In this document: in pieces, positions 33,987-46,142 of the stretch
Numbering within the stretch: the first letter of the stretch is position 1
How the letters are laid out: each line of letters starts with the position of its first letter
From: Sipunculus nudus
Taxonomy: Eukaryota > Annelida > Sipuncula > Golfingiida > Sipunculidae
Reading direction: 5' to 3'
Length of the DNA: 64,000 nt
Assembly: GCA_026874595.1 (NCBI GenBank)
Contig: CM049317.1
Location: forward strand, 26,750,401 to 26,814,400
Made by a program: the position numbers and the translations under genes
The notes under the pieces: model-generated
What the model saw: the letters and a program-made list of their open reading frames with translations, nothing else
Database searches by the model: none
What the model was told of the DNA's origin: nothing

Positions 33987-36900
33987 ATGGTAGATAAGTT
34001 TACATTTCAAATCCTCTCACTTAATGCACGAGGACTAAAGAATTATATGAAAATAAGATAAATTTTCAGTTGCATGGTTAACATCAATCACAAAAAGGAG
34101 TTTATTTTTACAAGAGTGTCATTGTGTAAAACAATATGAAAATGCTTGGTCAAAACAATGGCGAGGTTAAATGTATCTTTCTTTTGGCTATACAAAGTCA
34201 TGCGGAGTATGTATTCTTATTGGAAAGAAAATGTTGATTTCAAGGAGCTTAGTAAAACTATTGATGATAAAGGTAGATATATTATATTAAAATGTGAAAT
34301 TGAAGGGTTGCACTGTATCCTGGTAAACACGTATGCACCAAATTTTGAAAGTCAAAAAATTAAATTTTACGAAACTGTCTCAGAGCAACATAGATATTAT
34401 TGCAGGGATTCATACGTATAAGTTATATGTACATCTCACTGAACATGATGCTGATGGGGAAAGGTTAAGTGTTTAACACGATTCAGTTATTAAGATTGTT
34501 AATATAATGGAAGCATTAAATCTGTGTGATGTATGGCGTATAAAACATGATTCTGTAAAAACTTATACTTGGCGTTCAACCACACCCTTTATTCAGAGAA
34601 GACTTGATTATTTTTTTGGCGTCAGATACCCTACTATGTTATGTTTCAAATTGTGAAATTATACCAAGTGTTAACACCGACCATTCAGACCATTGGTGTT
34701 TAAAGTTGATTTAGCCAAAGAAACAAAACTGGGACCTGCACACTGGTGTATGAATAATTATGTGCTAAATGAAATAGATTATATAAAAAATGTGAAAAGT
34801 AAAATAAATGAATGAAAACAAGAGGTAAATTCAAAAACAGGCCAAGGTATATGGGAGTATTTGAAAAATAAGATAAGGGAATACACCATCAAATATAGTA
34901 AAGCTAAAGCTAGAAAGAATAAAGAATATGTTATAATCTTGGCAATGAAGGTATTTGAAATGGAAAGGACTATACAGAGTGAAGAGAATCCTGAATCACA
35001 GGAGTTATATTGTGAATTAAGACAAAAACTGCAAGAATACTATGATAATTAAACCAGAGGCATTATTGTTAGATCTAGGGCACAGTGGTAACAAGAAGGG
35101 GAAAGGGGTACACACTATTTTTTTAACCTGGAAAAACGTAATAAAAATAAGTCTACAACACGCTTATTGTCATATAAGGGAAGAGATATAGTTAATCACA
35201 CAGAAATTATGAGATGTATTTGGTAATCCTTTATAGATAAGTATAAGAAGAAATCAATGAGTAACAAACCTGAGTTGACACACTTTTTTAGAATCTCCCT
35301 GTGTTTGAAAGCAAATTAAAACAGAAAGAGGCACAGACATGTGGCAAACTTATTACAAAAACTGAAGTGTTTTCATTTTTAAAGGGAATGAAAAATAATA
35401 AAACTCCTGGAAATGATGGGCTGACAAAAGGAGTATTATATAGCATTATTTGGTGAACTGGGACAATGTCTTACTGATTGTCTGAATGAAAACTTTGGTA
35501 CTGGTTCACTAAGAAATTCTCAGAAACAAGCACTTGTGAAACTAATACCTAAACCAGGAAAGGATTTACAGAATTTAAATGGCTGGAGACCTAACAGTTT
35601 ACTTAATGTCGATGTGAAGACACTGAGTTAAGTCTTAGTTATGAGAACCGAAATACATCTCTCAAATATAATAAAGCCTGATCAGTATGCTTTGTCAAAG
35701 GGAGATATATAGGAGAAACTATCAAACTAATACGGGATGTTTTACACTTTACTGATGTGGAAAACAAGCCTGGAAATATATTTGCAGCAGACCTTTGACA
35801 GTGTAGAACATGACTTTTTATTTGCAACATTGAAATATTTAGGTTTTGATAATAATTTTATTAGGTGGGTCAATATTTATACCATGATATGCAAAGTTCA
35901 GTTTTAAACAATGGTCATACAACAGGTTATTTCATCTTATATAGAGGAACCCGGCATGGAGACCCTCTGGCTTCATATTTGTTCTGATGGCTATAGAAAT
36001 ATTGGCAATAATGATTAGAAATGATAGAAATATTCACGGAATTCAAATTGGAAATACTCTGGTGAAAATGTGCATGGTTGCAGATGATACTTCTATATTT
36101 GTTAAAAATATTGATTCACTGGACAAGGTTGTCTCTGTTATCAAGAAGTTTGAATATTTTTCATCACTTAAGGTAAATCTAGCAAAATCTGAGGCTGCAA
36201 ATATTGGATCAAAGAAGAAATTTGTGAATGATGTGTATAATTTTAGGTGGATAGACTTGACAAAATCATGTAGGAAAATACTTGGAATCTTTTTCCTTTC
36301 ATATTATAAAGATATTGTACATACAGAAAATTTTAAGAGAGTTGAAAATAGTTTATAATCTACATTATCATTATGGAAATGTAGAAACCTCACCTTATAT
36401 GACAGAGCAGAAGTTGTATAAGTTATCATTGCTGATTTCAAAAATATTTTATGTCACAAATGTTTAATACCCCAAAAATACTGTGTCATCCATAAAGAGA
36501 CTTCTTTGTGATTTCAGCAGGAGAGCTAAAAAGCCCAAGGAAAAATATAAAACAGTCATTTAAAAAATTGAAAATGGAGGGATAAACATACCTGGTGTTG
36601 CCTGTTAAATTAAGACACATAGAGGAAAATGGGCAAAGCGCCTCATTGAACCTAAAACTTCAGTAATCAAGAAAATATTAAATTATAAACTAAAGAATAT
36701 TGGAGGTCTAACATGCATGGGAAGTAATTTGATGTCACAGTACTGCCAAACAGGTTCCCAACGTTTTATATGAATTGTTTTGAAGGCTGGACATCTTATG
36801 TATCTGTGGAACCTAACAAACCATATGATGTAAAATATCAGTGCCTGTGGGCCAACAAATATATAAAGATAACCTGAAAAGGAGTGTATAATAAGCAGTT

Positions 36901-37736
36901 GCATAGTATGGTTATATATTATATATATGACATGATTGATGAAAAAGGAACTTGGAAGACCTGAATTGCCATTAAGCAAGGTCATATTGATGTTAAATTT
37001 ATAGATTACATGTATTGTATGTCACTGAGGCAAGATATTTCGAAACAGTGGAAAAAAATGCATTTTTTATCATAAGGCTAACAAACTATTCAAATATGGA
37101 AATAATCTTAACTATTGGGGGACAAGCGACGCTGGATAGCCTGAAATACCGAATGATATATGATATACTTGTAGAAAATATGAGAGGAAAAGCTCACAGC
37201 CCAAGAAAGGTGGAACAGTTTCAACAGTGAGAATAATATTGAAATTAGATGGGAAAATGCATATCTAGCTATATATAAAATAACTTTAGATACATACCTT
37301 AGGGAATTTCAGTATAAGATATTGCACAATTACATACCTCTGAATGAGCAGCTGTTTAAATGGAAGATAAAAGAAATTTCTCGATATTCATTTTGTTTGA
37401 ATGATGGTGAAAATATTGTACATTTATTTTTTGAATTTATGGTCAGTAAGAAATTTAATTTCAAAAGAAAAACATGGTTGAAAGATTATGAATTATATCT
37501 CCAAGCCATATGACTTATAGAAATATTGAATGGTATCATGATATGGTGATAAAAACAGGCTGCAAAATCGGATTGTGTTACTGTATAAATATGTCCTCTA
37601 CAAGCAAAGAGAGGAAAATGGTTCTTCCTTGTTTGCAGTGTTTAAAAGCAGGTTAAGAGATAAAGAAAGGGTTGAGAGTAACATTGCAAATATCAAAGGA
37701 GTATTTTATAAACATTTAAAGAAATGGGGTAAATAA
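33987..37736 (+). pseudogene. LINE ORF2 (endonuclease-reverse transcriptase), broken
   Basis: About 3.75 kb, the usual ORF2 length. Endonuclease traces are FQILSLNARGLKNYMK at the start, LQECHC (Q-E-x-H), and GRYIILKCEIEGLHCILVNT followed by YAPN. RT traces are MKNNKTPGNDGLT (K-T-P-G-x-D-G), ALVKLIPKPGKDLQNLNGWR, PDQYA..KG.YIGE, FDSVEHDFLFATLKYLGF, YRGTRHGDPLASYLF and the catalytic box MVADDTSIFV (here V-A-D-D). It ends with VFYKHLKKWGK and a stop at 37734. It would nick target DNA and copy RNA at the nick. Stops and shifts occur throughout, for example after KIR near 34059. Confidence 0.85.
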
Positions 37737-38263
37737 GTTGATTTTTGAATAATTTTCTGACTGAAGATTTCTTTCTATTATTATCATGGCCATTGGTGAA
37801 TGGTGTCTGGTCTTGTTTATGCGTTCATGTTGTTTATCTTTAAAATACCTTTTGTGTCGGAAAAATAGCCCATGAATATTTAGAATTAGATGAGAGGATC
37901 TGAGGTAAATTATATAGAGTTTTTATCTGATTGTATATACACATGCATTTTATATTTTTGTTAACTACTCCGCTCAGGCTTTTTGAGACTTGCTCGGCAT
38001 TGCCGTTTACGAGGGTAGCTTTCTCTCTCACTACATCTCGTAGTGTTGAGGGTCAGGGCTGACACACCACCTGGCGGGCTGCTTCGCTGATGCGCGTCTT
38101 CATCAGACTGAGTGAACAGACCGACCAAAAAAATGTTATGTTTGTAAAATCACATTTAAACAACACGTCTTTGTATGTGTGGTGTCTTTGTAATTGTCTT
38201 GTAATTTGTAAATGCTGTATTTTGTTTTGTTTTATGAGAATAAATTTATTTAAAAAAAAAAAC

Positions 38264-39675
38264 TTATTCATATTATAAGATATATACTCTTTGTAGTTTG
38301 CACTATCGGCATATTGCGAAATTGGAGCCCTCACGGAACAACAATAATGTGAAAATCGCGAAATTTTTACCCCGCGAAAATTTAGCCAACCACAGTAAGC
38401 AATTGGTCTTTATAAAATATGATTAATAAAGAAAAAAATAAACAATAAAGACATTTTTGTTTTTACTCTTAAATTCAGCAGCAAAGGCCTCGCACACTAA
38501 TCATGGTAATTTCACTTCATATTGTCATGCCCGGTGCACTATTGGCTATTGCTTATTGATAGTGTACCAACAACATGGCAACTTTTTTAAAGGATTGAAA
38601 TGAAGAACACAATATGAAACGAGCTCTGCTCGCTGTGTTCTTAGGCAAACAAAAGTAGAATGATTGTCTGTACGGAAGTTCACTTTATGCCGTCATCCAG
38701 GATCGGTAGTTTAAACTGCGAACATCAATCGCCGACTAAATAATTCTCCCTGGGCCGGACACCGAATACCCAACACGAATGGAAGCCTTTGATGGAGGAC
38801 TTTTTTTCCCGGTTGACCGTCCAATTCTAAGAAAATAATGAATGTGATAGCCTTACATGTATTAACAGAAACGTTTTTCATGTGTTTTTTACACATAACA
38901 TCCAATGGCTATGGCAACGGAGCGCCATCTCAGTTCGGATATATGAAAAAAAAAACATAATTCGCGGTGCCTGTTTGTTTAAAAGGGTCGTAATATATAC
39001 TGGATACGCTGGCGGAATGCGAAAGTTTGTCCATAGACCGGGATAGGGAATTATCTGCTTTACTGAGTTTACACTAAACATAATATATCGGCAAATTTGA
39101 ATGACTGAGAGTTAGTGTCCGCTTCAGTGAATTGTCCACCTTACTGAGTTGACCACAAGAGGAGTTTCAATGTATAAGGTATTTTATTCCTCGCTTATTT
39201 AAGTTTATGTAGAATATAATCAACTGTGATATGATATATAACTAATGAATTCGCATTATTCACGTTATACGTTTAATTTGGCCTTATAAATTTGAACATC
39301 ACAAAATTCAGATATTTATTTTACTAGGATTAAGTCGGCTGCTATGACTTAATCTGCATCCAACTGGCAGCCCCATTGCGTGCCGTAGTAAATATAGATA
39401 ATGAGGTGCGTATGTTTTGAAATTTAGGTCTCTAGTTGGACCTATTCATGGTTAAAAAGATCATTTGCTGAAATAGATCATATAGATTATAGAAATAGAT
39501 TATATTTAATAAAAAAAGCAGGCGAAACAATGACGTCTTTGTGACTCGAATAGCCCATTTTGTATAAACAAGAACAAGGCACAAAACATCCATTTGACGA
39601 TGGGGTCTTCCATTTTACAGTTTGTTATAAATAAAGACTCTAGAGCTAATTTTTAACATAATATTTTACACACAC
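38264..39675. other. Noncoding, no gene recognised
   Basis: Moderately CpG-containing around 38.64-39.03 kb, but no exon or promoter motif I can support. Confidence 0.5.
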
Positions 39676-39679
39676 ATAT

Positions 39680-40015
39680 CATTATCTCCGCCAAGCGTTG
39701 GGGGTTATGTTTATGGTGGGGTTGGTTTGTCTGTGTGTGCTTGTCTATTAGCAACATTACTCAAAAACTTAGTATTGGACTTTGATTTTTCAGGATAGCT
39801 AGGCTATGATACTAGGAACAATTAATTATATTTGGGGGGTGATCATTTGTTTACGTAGCAGGTGACGATATGGCCTTCTCTGGAGTGCAGGTCGTGAGGT
39901 CACAGAGGGCAATGACGTCACTCCACGTGTACGTGTCGTTTCCTTGAAATGTGTCAGTACAGTAAATCAACGTATATCATGGGGGCCATGGTTTGTTGTT
40001 CGTTGTGTTTATAGT
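39680..40015 (+). repeat. Dispersed repeat with CRE plus CACGTG (pair of 19.9-20.26 kb)
   Basis: Begins with 'ctccgccaagcgttggggg', then 'ttggtttgtctgtgtgtgc', TGACGTCA (39913-39920), CACGTG (39924-39929) and 'catgggggccatggtttgttg'. Same order and orientation as 19905-20260. Confidence 0.65.
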
Positions 40016-40627
40016 CAAGGGCAGTTATACCGCGGTGTCCAAGGGCGTATATCAATTAATTCAATAAAAATTTCTCATAGAATATAAAAGGTTTAATTAA
40101 CATTCCAAGCCACCACCTTTGAACACTATTTTCGGCGCAGAGTGTGCGTCCCAGTAAGACAACCAGTATACAGTATACAACCTATGGTTTTTGCTCTGGT
40201 TGATATTGTTCAAATAAATATGTTTCAGAATGAAAATTTTAAGCTTTTCTTCTGCACCATATTCATTTCCCCTGCAAATGTGGCGGGTTGTCAGAAATTA
40301 ATACAATCCTTTACTTTTAACAGTTCTGATTAAAAGAATGGCACTTCCTATACAAAACAAATAAAATATATATAACCAAAGGACCTAAAGCAACCATGAA
40401 GGACCTACACCTGACAAAGAATTGTCAGAGTAAGCAGCTGCTAGTAAAAAAATCACTGGGCAGTTAAAACCTGCAACCGGTCAGTTCTTGATAATATTGC
40501 TGTACGTTACACAAGCAAACATGAAACCTGTCTTTCTGAAAATGTATACATGTACAGATAAGTTTCGTCAATTAGGTTTAATAATTAGCAGGTTTCCATC
40601 ATCGTGTAAAATATATCTGGTAACACG

Positions 40628-40847
40628 CTAGCCCTCCATGTGACACAGCACATGGTGATGTTTATCAACAGAGCTGTCTGCTGGTACAGAGTTGACAGTC
40701 ATACATGACTTGCTGTACTCAGTGAACTGGTGGTAGGTCCTACCGCAGCTTTTAAATATCTGATTGGATCCAATGACACTGTATCCAAAATATGTGGCGC
40801 CATATATATATTCTATTTGGGTAAAACTGAACGGTGTTTCAAAGGAC
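40628..40847 (-). CDS. Candidate terminal exon of an unidentified secreted-type protein
   Basis: On the minus strand an open frame runs from a possible acceptor (caccgttcag, phase 2) through IEYIYGATYFGYSVIGSNQI, SCGRTYHQFTEYSKSCMTVN and HHHVLCHMEG to a TAG at 40628. Codon use looks protein-like and Cys-rich, unlike the CA-repeat frame upstream. YIYGATY is loosely like the Y-G-A-E-Y segment of short-chain collagen C4-like proteins, and the phase matches the candidate exon at about 44.3 kb. The similarity is weak and the rest of that family's signature is not seen. Confidence 0.3.
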
Positions 40848-41864
40848 ACATATCCGCATGCACGAAAATATACGCGCACACACACAATGTTAAACATGAA
40901 CAAACACTCAGTAACACAGACACGCACACATGGTAGAACACACACATACAACCATGCAACCACAGAAACATATAGCCTATCACCTACTTTTTCTTACTAA
41001 TGTCAATAACTAGTAACGGGGTCATCTAAAGGTTTAACACCAAGGAAGTATTAACATAACATAAGCACGTAACATAACATATTACATATAACATGACTTT
41101 ATGCACGTGCTTCCTTGGAGAGTTTTCATGATACAGCTGTTTCCCAAAATCGTTGAAGTTGAAATGCAAGGCGAGAGTGCAGCGACACTTGTTGTGTCAA
41201 CATTATTACATAATGGAAGATCATCGCCTGCCCAAGATCAACACGTACCTCCCACCGACCACCTTAATGATCTTCGTTCACGAAGCCAAGCCTTAATGAT
41301 TATATGCAAGTTAGTATGCATATTTTAACAAACTAGTGTAACTAGATCTTCAGTAATCTTATTCTTCTCTCGTACAATCTACATATACCGGCCGTGACTG
41401 AATTCATTCTTCACATATGTGCGGTCCATAATCTTTGAAAGGACCCTGTTGAATTTGGTATAGAAAGGTAAGATCACATCGGATAATAATCTAAATTTGG
41501 TTTCCAGATTAGAAAATTCCTGGTGTGTATAATAGGCTGTTAAGTCATTCTAGTCAGTTGTGCGTCATGAACCATGGGTTCTCCTTTGCTATGTGACTCC
41601 TAGGAGGCTTGCCGTGCGTTCGTCAGAGTTTGTCATCTGATGATACTGTTGATTAAAATAAAATATGTTTATTAATATAAATAAGTATAATAATATAAAG
41701 TTTGAAGGTTTCAGAATCACGGCTTTTCTTTATATTTGCATATAAAGTTTGTACAGTGTAGTTTCCCTTGGGTGTTTTGTAATCCTATGCAGTGGTGTCG
41801 GTTTATCCTCAAACGTGAATCATTGGATGGGAGAGCTTTTATTTGCTAACCTAAACGAATATTG

Positions 41865-42135
41865 AACTAGAAATGTGCTCAGAGGGCGCAGACCTCCGCC
41901 AAGGCAGCTCAATGCCCTTATATATGGTACTGTCAGAGGTGCAGTATTTTTATTATAAAACAAAATCTGGGTTCAGATGGTGATCCAGATCACCCTCAAA
42001 ATCTGATCAATTGTTCTATGTATCATTGCCGAGCTATCCTGTAATTTCCATAATAATCCATTGATACTGTTTTGAGTAATGTTGCTAACAGAAAAACAAA
42101 CACACAGACAAACCGACGGTGAGACCAACTTTTTT
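41865..42135 (+). repeat. Dispersed repeat, 'cagacctccgccaagg' family, copy 1
   Basis: 'ctagaaatgtgctcagaggg', 'gcgcagacctccgccaagg', 'gatccagatcaccc', 'cattgccgagc.atcct' and a tail of 'acaaacacacagacaaacc' match 46143-46440 in order and orientation. Such elements often pair a CCGCCAAGG start with a GACAGACAAAC tail and the complement CTTGGCGG. Non-coding MITE/SINE-like. Confidence 0.7.
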
Positions 42136-42333
42136 TACCAGTAAATATAAAAAATAAGGCATATTATGAAATAGTTATATTTTGAAATGTTGGCCCAATG
42201 TGTCACATAACATGAACAGAGAAAAGGCAGCCCTCGCAACGTTGTCTTTAGAGAAATGAGACAGCGTGGTCTAGAGATTTGAGATTGAATTTGTGTTTTG
42301 CGAAAACGGAACATACCTATCGACATACTGGTA

Positions 42334-42636
42334 CTATTTATAGGGCCCATATCTAAGATCCACAGGGAGACAATTTCTCATTTCAACAACTGCACATTGA
42401 GGTCCTAGCGGGTGATAAAATTTATGAGCCATTGAAGCCCAGACGAAGGCTGATAAACACAATTTGTAGCGTCTTCGACAACCATCTATGAAAACCTGAA
42501 TGAAAGAGTGTTTTGTTTTACTTTCAAACATCTGACAGTCCTTTATACGTCTGCACTTAAAACTATTAAGGCTACTCACAAGTGTAGGAAATTTATGAAT
42601 ACGTACCGTTTCTTCATGAAATATGAAGAAGTCCAT
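42334..42636 (-). other. Unrecognised 100-codon open frame
   Basis: Contains KHSFIQVFIDGCRRRYKLCL and LGPQCAVVEMRNCLPVDL. No family is recognised and no splice or promoter context is seen. Open frames of this size can occur by chance in 64 kb, so it is listed for completeness only. Confidence 0.12.
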
Positions 42637-42689
42637 TTGTAATGAACCAGTTACAATAACAACAAAAAATGTTCTATAAACGGAGTATC

Positions 42690-43090
42690 AGTGTAAATGC
42701 AGCAGAATTGCAGACTTAACTGCAAATATATATCTCATCTTTTCTTGTATATCAAAATAAGCATGCACAACAAATTCTTAAAATTTTGAAGGCAGAACTT
42801 GATACCAACTACCTCCAGTTACCAGGACATTAAACATAAAATGTTACATGCCTTTGTTTAGTGTCACTCGTCCACCAAAAGGTAGCGTTGTAATCGGGGA
42901 TTTCCAGAGACTCAGGTCGGTCTATGTAAAAATAGCATAACTGCTACATACTTAAATCTCAGGCTTGTCTATGTCGGGGCCTTAAGTCTTTACATTTTTA
43001 ATAAAAACAGGGCCCAGGACTATAAACACAAGGAACAATAGCATGTTTCCGAGCCTGCCCTGCGCTACGCTCACGGTAGCACAGCTGAAC
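42690..43090 (-). repeat. Inverted copy of the ~390-bp repeat at 21.8-22.17 kb
   Basis: The minus strand from 43090 to 42690 repeats the landmarks of 21785-22175 in the same order: gcagggcaggctcgg, ggccccgacatagacaagcc, gagatttaagtatgtagcag, gtatcaagttctgccttcaa. It is joined without a gap to the orphan upstream cassette at 43090-43205. Confidence 0.75.
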
Positions 43091-43210
43091 TAGGGATACA
43101 CGGATATCACCATAGATAGATCCCTGGCCGACACATCGCATGACTGTGAAAAGATTAATATCAAATATCCGTGTTGGGAAAACAATTTCCCCCATATCTA
43201 TATCTATACT
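43085..43210 (-). promoter_or_regulatory. Orphan copy of the signal-exon upstream cassette (copy 3 of 3)
   Basis: On the minus strand '(ga)tatagatatag', 'gatattaatcttttcacagt', 'catgcgatgtgtcggcc', 'gatctatctatggtgatatc' and 'cctagttcagct' match the leaders of loci A and B, about 85% to A. The sequence then switches into the ~390-bp repeat, so no signal-peptide exon follows. Confidence 0.6.
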
Positions 43211-44230
43211 ATATATAAATAGAATGCCAACCTGCATGATACAATATGGAAAGTGCTACGAATGATGGACCAGAAACTCTTATTACAATGACATCAGTGT
43301 TACGATGATTATTGAATGAATTTGTAAACAAGACAGTCAAATGAGGTAGCACGAGAATGGGGTATACTAGAGGTTATACTTAGTAATGATATTTTTAAGC
43401 AGTTAATTCCAATGGTATCAAATTAAGAAAGCACTCAAAACGAGCATACTTCCGCTAACACCTGATCCTTATCCAGGCTCGCCACCATTTCATCAAACGA
43501 TATCACAACATTGAACACAAATTTAATTAACTTAATTCGAAACATTAGGTAATACAAATCACTTTACACTCAACATGTATCGGATTTAGGAAAGGGTTAA
43601 ATTTAGGAAAGGTAAATGTGAGGTGTAACTACAATTGAAATGTTAAACACATTTATAACATTCAACTTGTCATGTTTCCTTTAATGTTTGTAAATTTGAG
43701 ACTGTATGTTTCTGGTAGTTTATCTTCCCCTTTCAATATAAAAATGATAAAACACAGAACAGCAGGTCGGTCATAGACTGCGGCACCTGATCAATACACA
43801 GTGATGTTAAATTGATAATATATGTGTCTGATCGTATTTTCTCACATATATCATTAAACATATATCAGCTGAACAACATCACCACTATCAGAGAGTATAT
43901 TATAACAGACTTATCACTCACCCATCAGCATGTTACGTACCAAATCACGTGACCTGTGTAACGTTGGGGTATAGCATAATAGCATCTTGAATCTGAGTTA
44001 ATTATAATACCTTGTTCGCAATTGGTAAGGGGAAAATATTATTAAATTTGTAACCTTAACATTTCTCCTGATGTTCGAGGTTGTATTCCTGTGTTGAGGG
44101 TATTTGAACTTTTGAGTGCCAATTAAGCGCGGTTATGATAGTAACTGCTGTATTATTATATTTCTCAGAATTTGTTAATACCAACCTGTTGGTATGATAC
44201 ATATAAAACATAAATTCAGTCTTTGCTCGT
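43211..44230. other. Noncoding, no gene recognised
   Basis: Nothing I can support beyond AT-rich sequence. Confidence 0.5.
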
Positions 44231-44303
44231 GCTGTCATCCGTTAAACCTAAAGCCATTGGTGCCGCTTTCTTTAAAGAAATGTATGCACCTTAAATAATT
44301 TGA

Positions 44304-44375
44304 TCCACCGACACCATGACCCTTCCATTTTTTACTGGAGTAGAACGGAACCGTGTTCTGACCACGTTCATGACA
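44304..44375 (-). CDS. Candidate exon with a GGSNYL motif
   Basis: Minus-strand stretch between a possible acceptor (gaacgtggtcag) and donor (TTAAG|gtgcat) reads NTVPFYSSKKWKGHGVGGSN then YL, ending in phase 2. 'GH.GGGSNYLC' is typical of short-chain collagen C4-like extracellular proteins of marine invertebrates, here without the Cys, which would fall in the next exon. The candidate exon at 40.63-40.85 kb (-) begins in phase 2 and lies downstream on the same strand. This is a motif-level guess over only 23 codons. Confidence 0.2.
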
Positions 44376-45080
44376 GCAGAAGTAAAGATCAGTGCGTGAA
44401 CGTACGTGTAAACGATCACACACGCGCACACCACGACAAACACGCACAAACACTACGACGCCCACACAGACACACCTGTACGCGGTAGCGCGCCGAACAC
44501 ATAACCATGCGCACACTTGCACGCAAACATCTATATCCTCTTCTGGCTAATTCATGTTTAAGACGGACGTAATATTACAAATATTCAAATTATTCTGTAA
44601 CCAAACTTAATGATATCACAGATTGAGAATGTTCCAAAAACTGACTGAGAAAGGGCATGACTGCCTGGCGGAAGTAGAGCTGAAGGCAGGCTTTGTGAAC
44701 CAAGAAAACCTTTTAACCGTCGCGAACGTCCGCATGTCTTCGTAGTCATTGGCTACTGTGTCAGAGTGTCATTACGTGCCGGGTAACCGGTTGCAAGGTT
44801 GATGTTCTCAAGGTAACCTCCTTGTTGAGCGACGCTTTGAAGCTCTAATAATATATCTTTATAGCACTGTGTTGGTCACTACACTTATTTCTTTGTGTGA
44901 AGCTGTGAACTCTATGGCGGCTATATTACAAGGAAACATCTTTCTTCTCACCCGGTCTTTCAATCATGTAAAGAATTATGAACACTTTTTATTGTTCTCT
45001 ATTGTTGGGGCATCATTTAGTGCAACTTGACTTATGTGTGAAAATGTATGTAAGGTTGTTATAGCTATATATTGGTGTAA

Positions 45081-45105
<25 letters not shown>

Positions 45106-45111
<6 letters not shown>

Positions 45112-45486
45112 AAAGATCTGACTAAATATATAAATATTCAAAAGCTGCTAGGTGGGTATTTCGATAGAAAAATAAAGATCCGTCGGCCGGTGGCGAGTAT
45201 TAGTAAGAAGCTTGCATACTTTCTTAGGATATACATATACAAGCCTCACATATTTTGGGAATCATCAGGACGTGCAAGCTTGATTCAGGTATTATGTTAT
45301 AGATTTGGATTATGCCATGTTGACGTACGTATGGCCGGACGGCCCATTGTAGGGTCAAAGATTTTCCGGAGGGATCATTTACCTATACAGAGGAACTTAT
45401 GCCCTAAAAGGAACACAACTGACTGGGAAGGTGATACTCTAAAGAATATGGGGAAAGCAATGCACGAAAGATGCCCTGAAGAATGA
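45106..45486 (+). other. Unrecognised 126-codon open frame
   Basis: Starts directly after a TA tract and includes VLCYRFGLCHVDVRMAGRPI and RNTTDWEGDTLKNMGKAMHE. The second half has slightly higher GC than its flanks. No family is recognised. It may be a chance frame or a relic of a mobile element, since it abuts a TIR element at 45551. Confidence 0.15.
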
Positions 45487-45550
45487 GCTGGAAACGGCCA
45501 AACCCCAATATATATAGCTATGTGTATGTTTGTGAGGGTGTGTGTGTTGC

Positions 45551-45966
45551 GCGCCATCTTCCGATCTGGCCCATCTGAAGTTGGTCATGATCCATAACCG
45601 ACATCGGGTATTGACCCAATAGCCGATCTTAAGGCTGGTCAGAAATGGCGTGATGGGTGAGACGGTATCGGTTATGGGTTCAGATGATACAGATTCATTT
45701 ACCTCTGCTGATAGGTTTCAACTTGGTACAGGCCCCTCAGGCCTTTCCCCTTAGGAAATTGGCAAAATATACAATCAGTATGATACGGGGGATCATAAGG
45801 GGGCATTTCTTCAATCTTTTCTATTTTTTTTATTCAAAGCTGCTATTATATATGCGTAGATCAAGATCAGATATTGAATGTGACCCAAGTTAAGATTGGC
45901 GACTCAATATCCGATCGGTTGTTGGGTCAGACCCCAGTTAGGAAGGGTCAGATCGGAAGATGGCGC
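45551..45966. mobile_element. Non-autonomous DNA transposon (MITE) with 22-bp terminal inverted repeats
   Basis: The left end GCGCCATCTTCCGATCTGGC CC (45551-45572) and the reverse complement of the right end (45945-45966) agree at 21 of 22 bases. Similarity extends inward as scattered 'ccgatc' and 'ttgacccaa' blocks. The 416-bp interior codes for nothing. No target-site duplication is obvious: the left flank is TG-rich and the right flank runs into a long (TA)n(TG)n tract, which may have destroyed it. Superfamily not assigned. Confidence 0.75.
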
Positions 45967-45969
45967 ACA

Positions 45970-45971
<2 letters not shown>

Positions 45972-46041
<70 letters not shown>
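45972..46041. repeat. (TA)n(TG)n compound microsatellite
   Basis: About 20 TA units (45972-46013) followed by about 14 TG units (to 46041), directly next to the right end of the MITE. Confidence 0.95.
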
Positions 46042-46044
<3 letters not shown>

Positions 46045-46142
46045 AATAATTATAATATAGTTCCAGAAATAATCGGAAGAGATTCACTTTAAGAAATATA
46101 TTCTTAGCACAGGACGAAATATATGACAAACAACATATAACA

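Larger units (their letters stand above)
32890..38263 (+). mobile_element. Near full-length, degenerate L1/Tx1-like LINE
   Basis: About 5.3 kb with a 5'UTR, ORF1 (33045 to ~33815), ORF2 (33987 to 37736), a ~500-bp 3'UTR, AATAAA at 38239 and a poly(A) tail at 38252-38262. The two-ORF layout, the coiled coil plus RRM type of ORF1 and the APE-type endonuclease with RT in ORF2 place it in the L1 group, nearest in feel to Tx1-like animal elements. Many stops and frameshifts break both ORFs, so it cannot move on its own. I could not find a target-site duplication by eye. The 5' boundary is approximate. Confidence 0.85.

Noticed and set aside
45551-45966. CTTCCGATCT / AGATCGGAAGA at both ends looks like sequencing-adapter sequence
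   Set aside because: The match is only 10-11 bases. The inverted-repeat match extends well past it into non-adapter sequence, so transposon termini explain it better than contamination.
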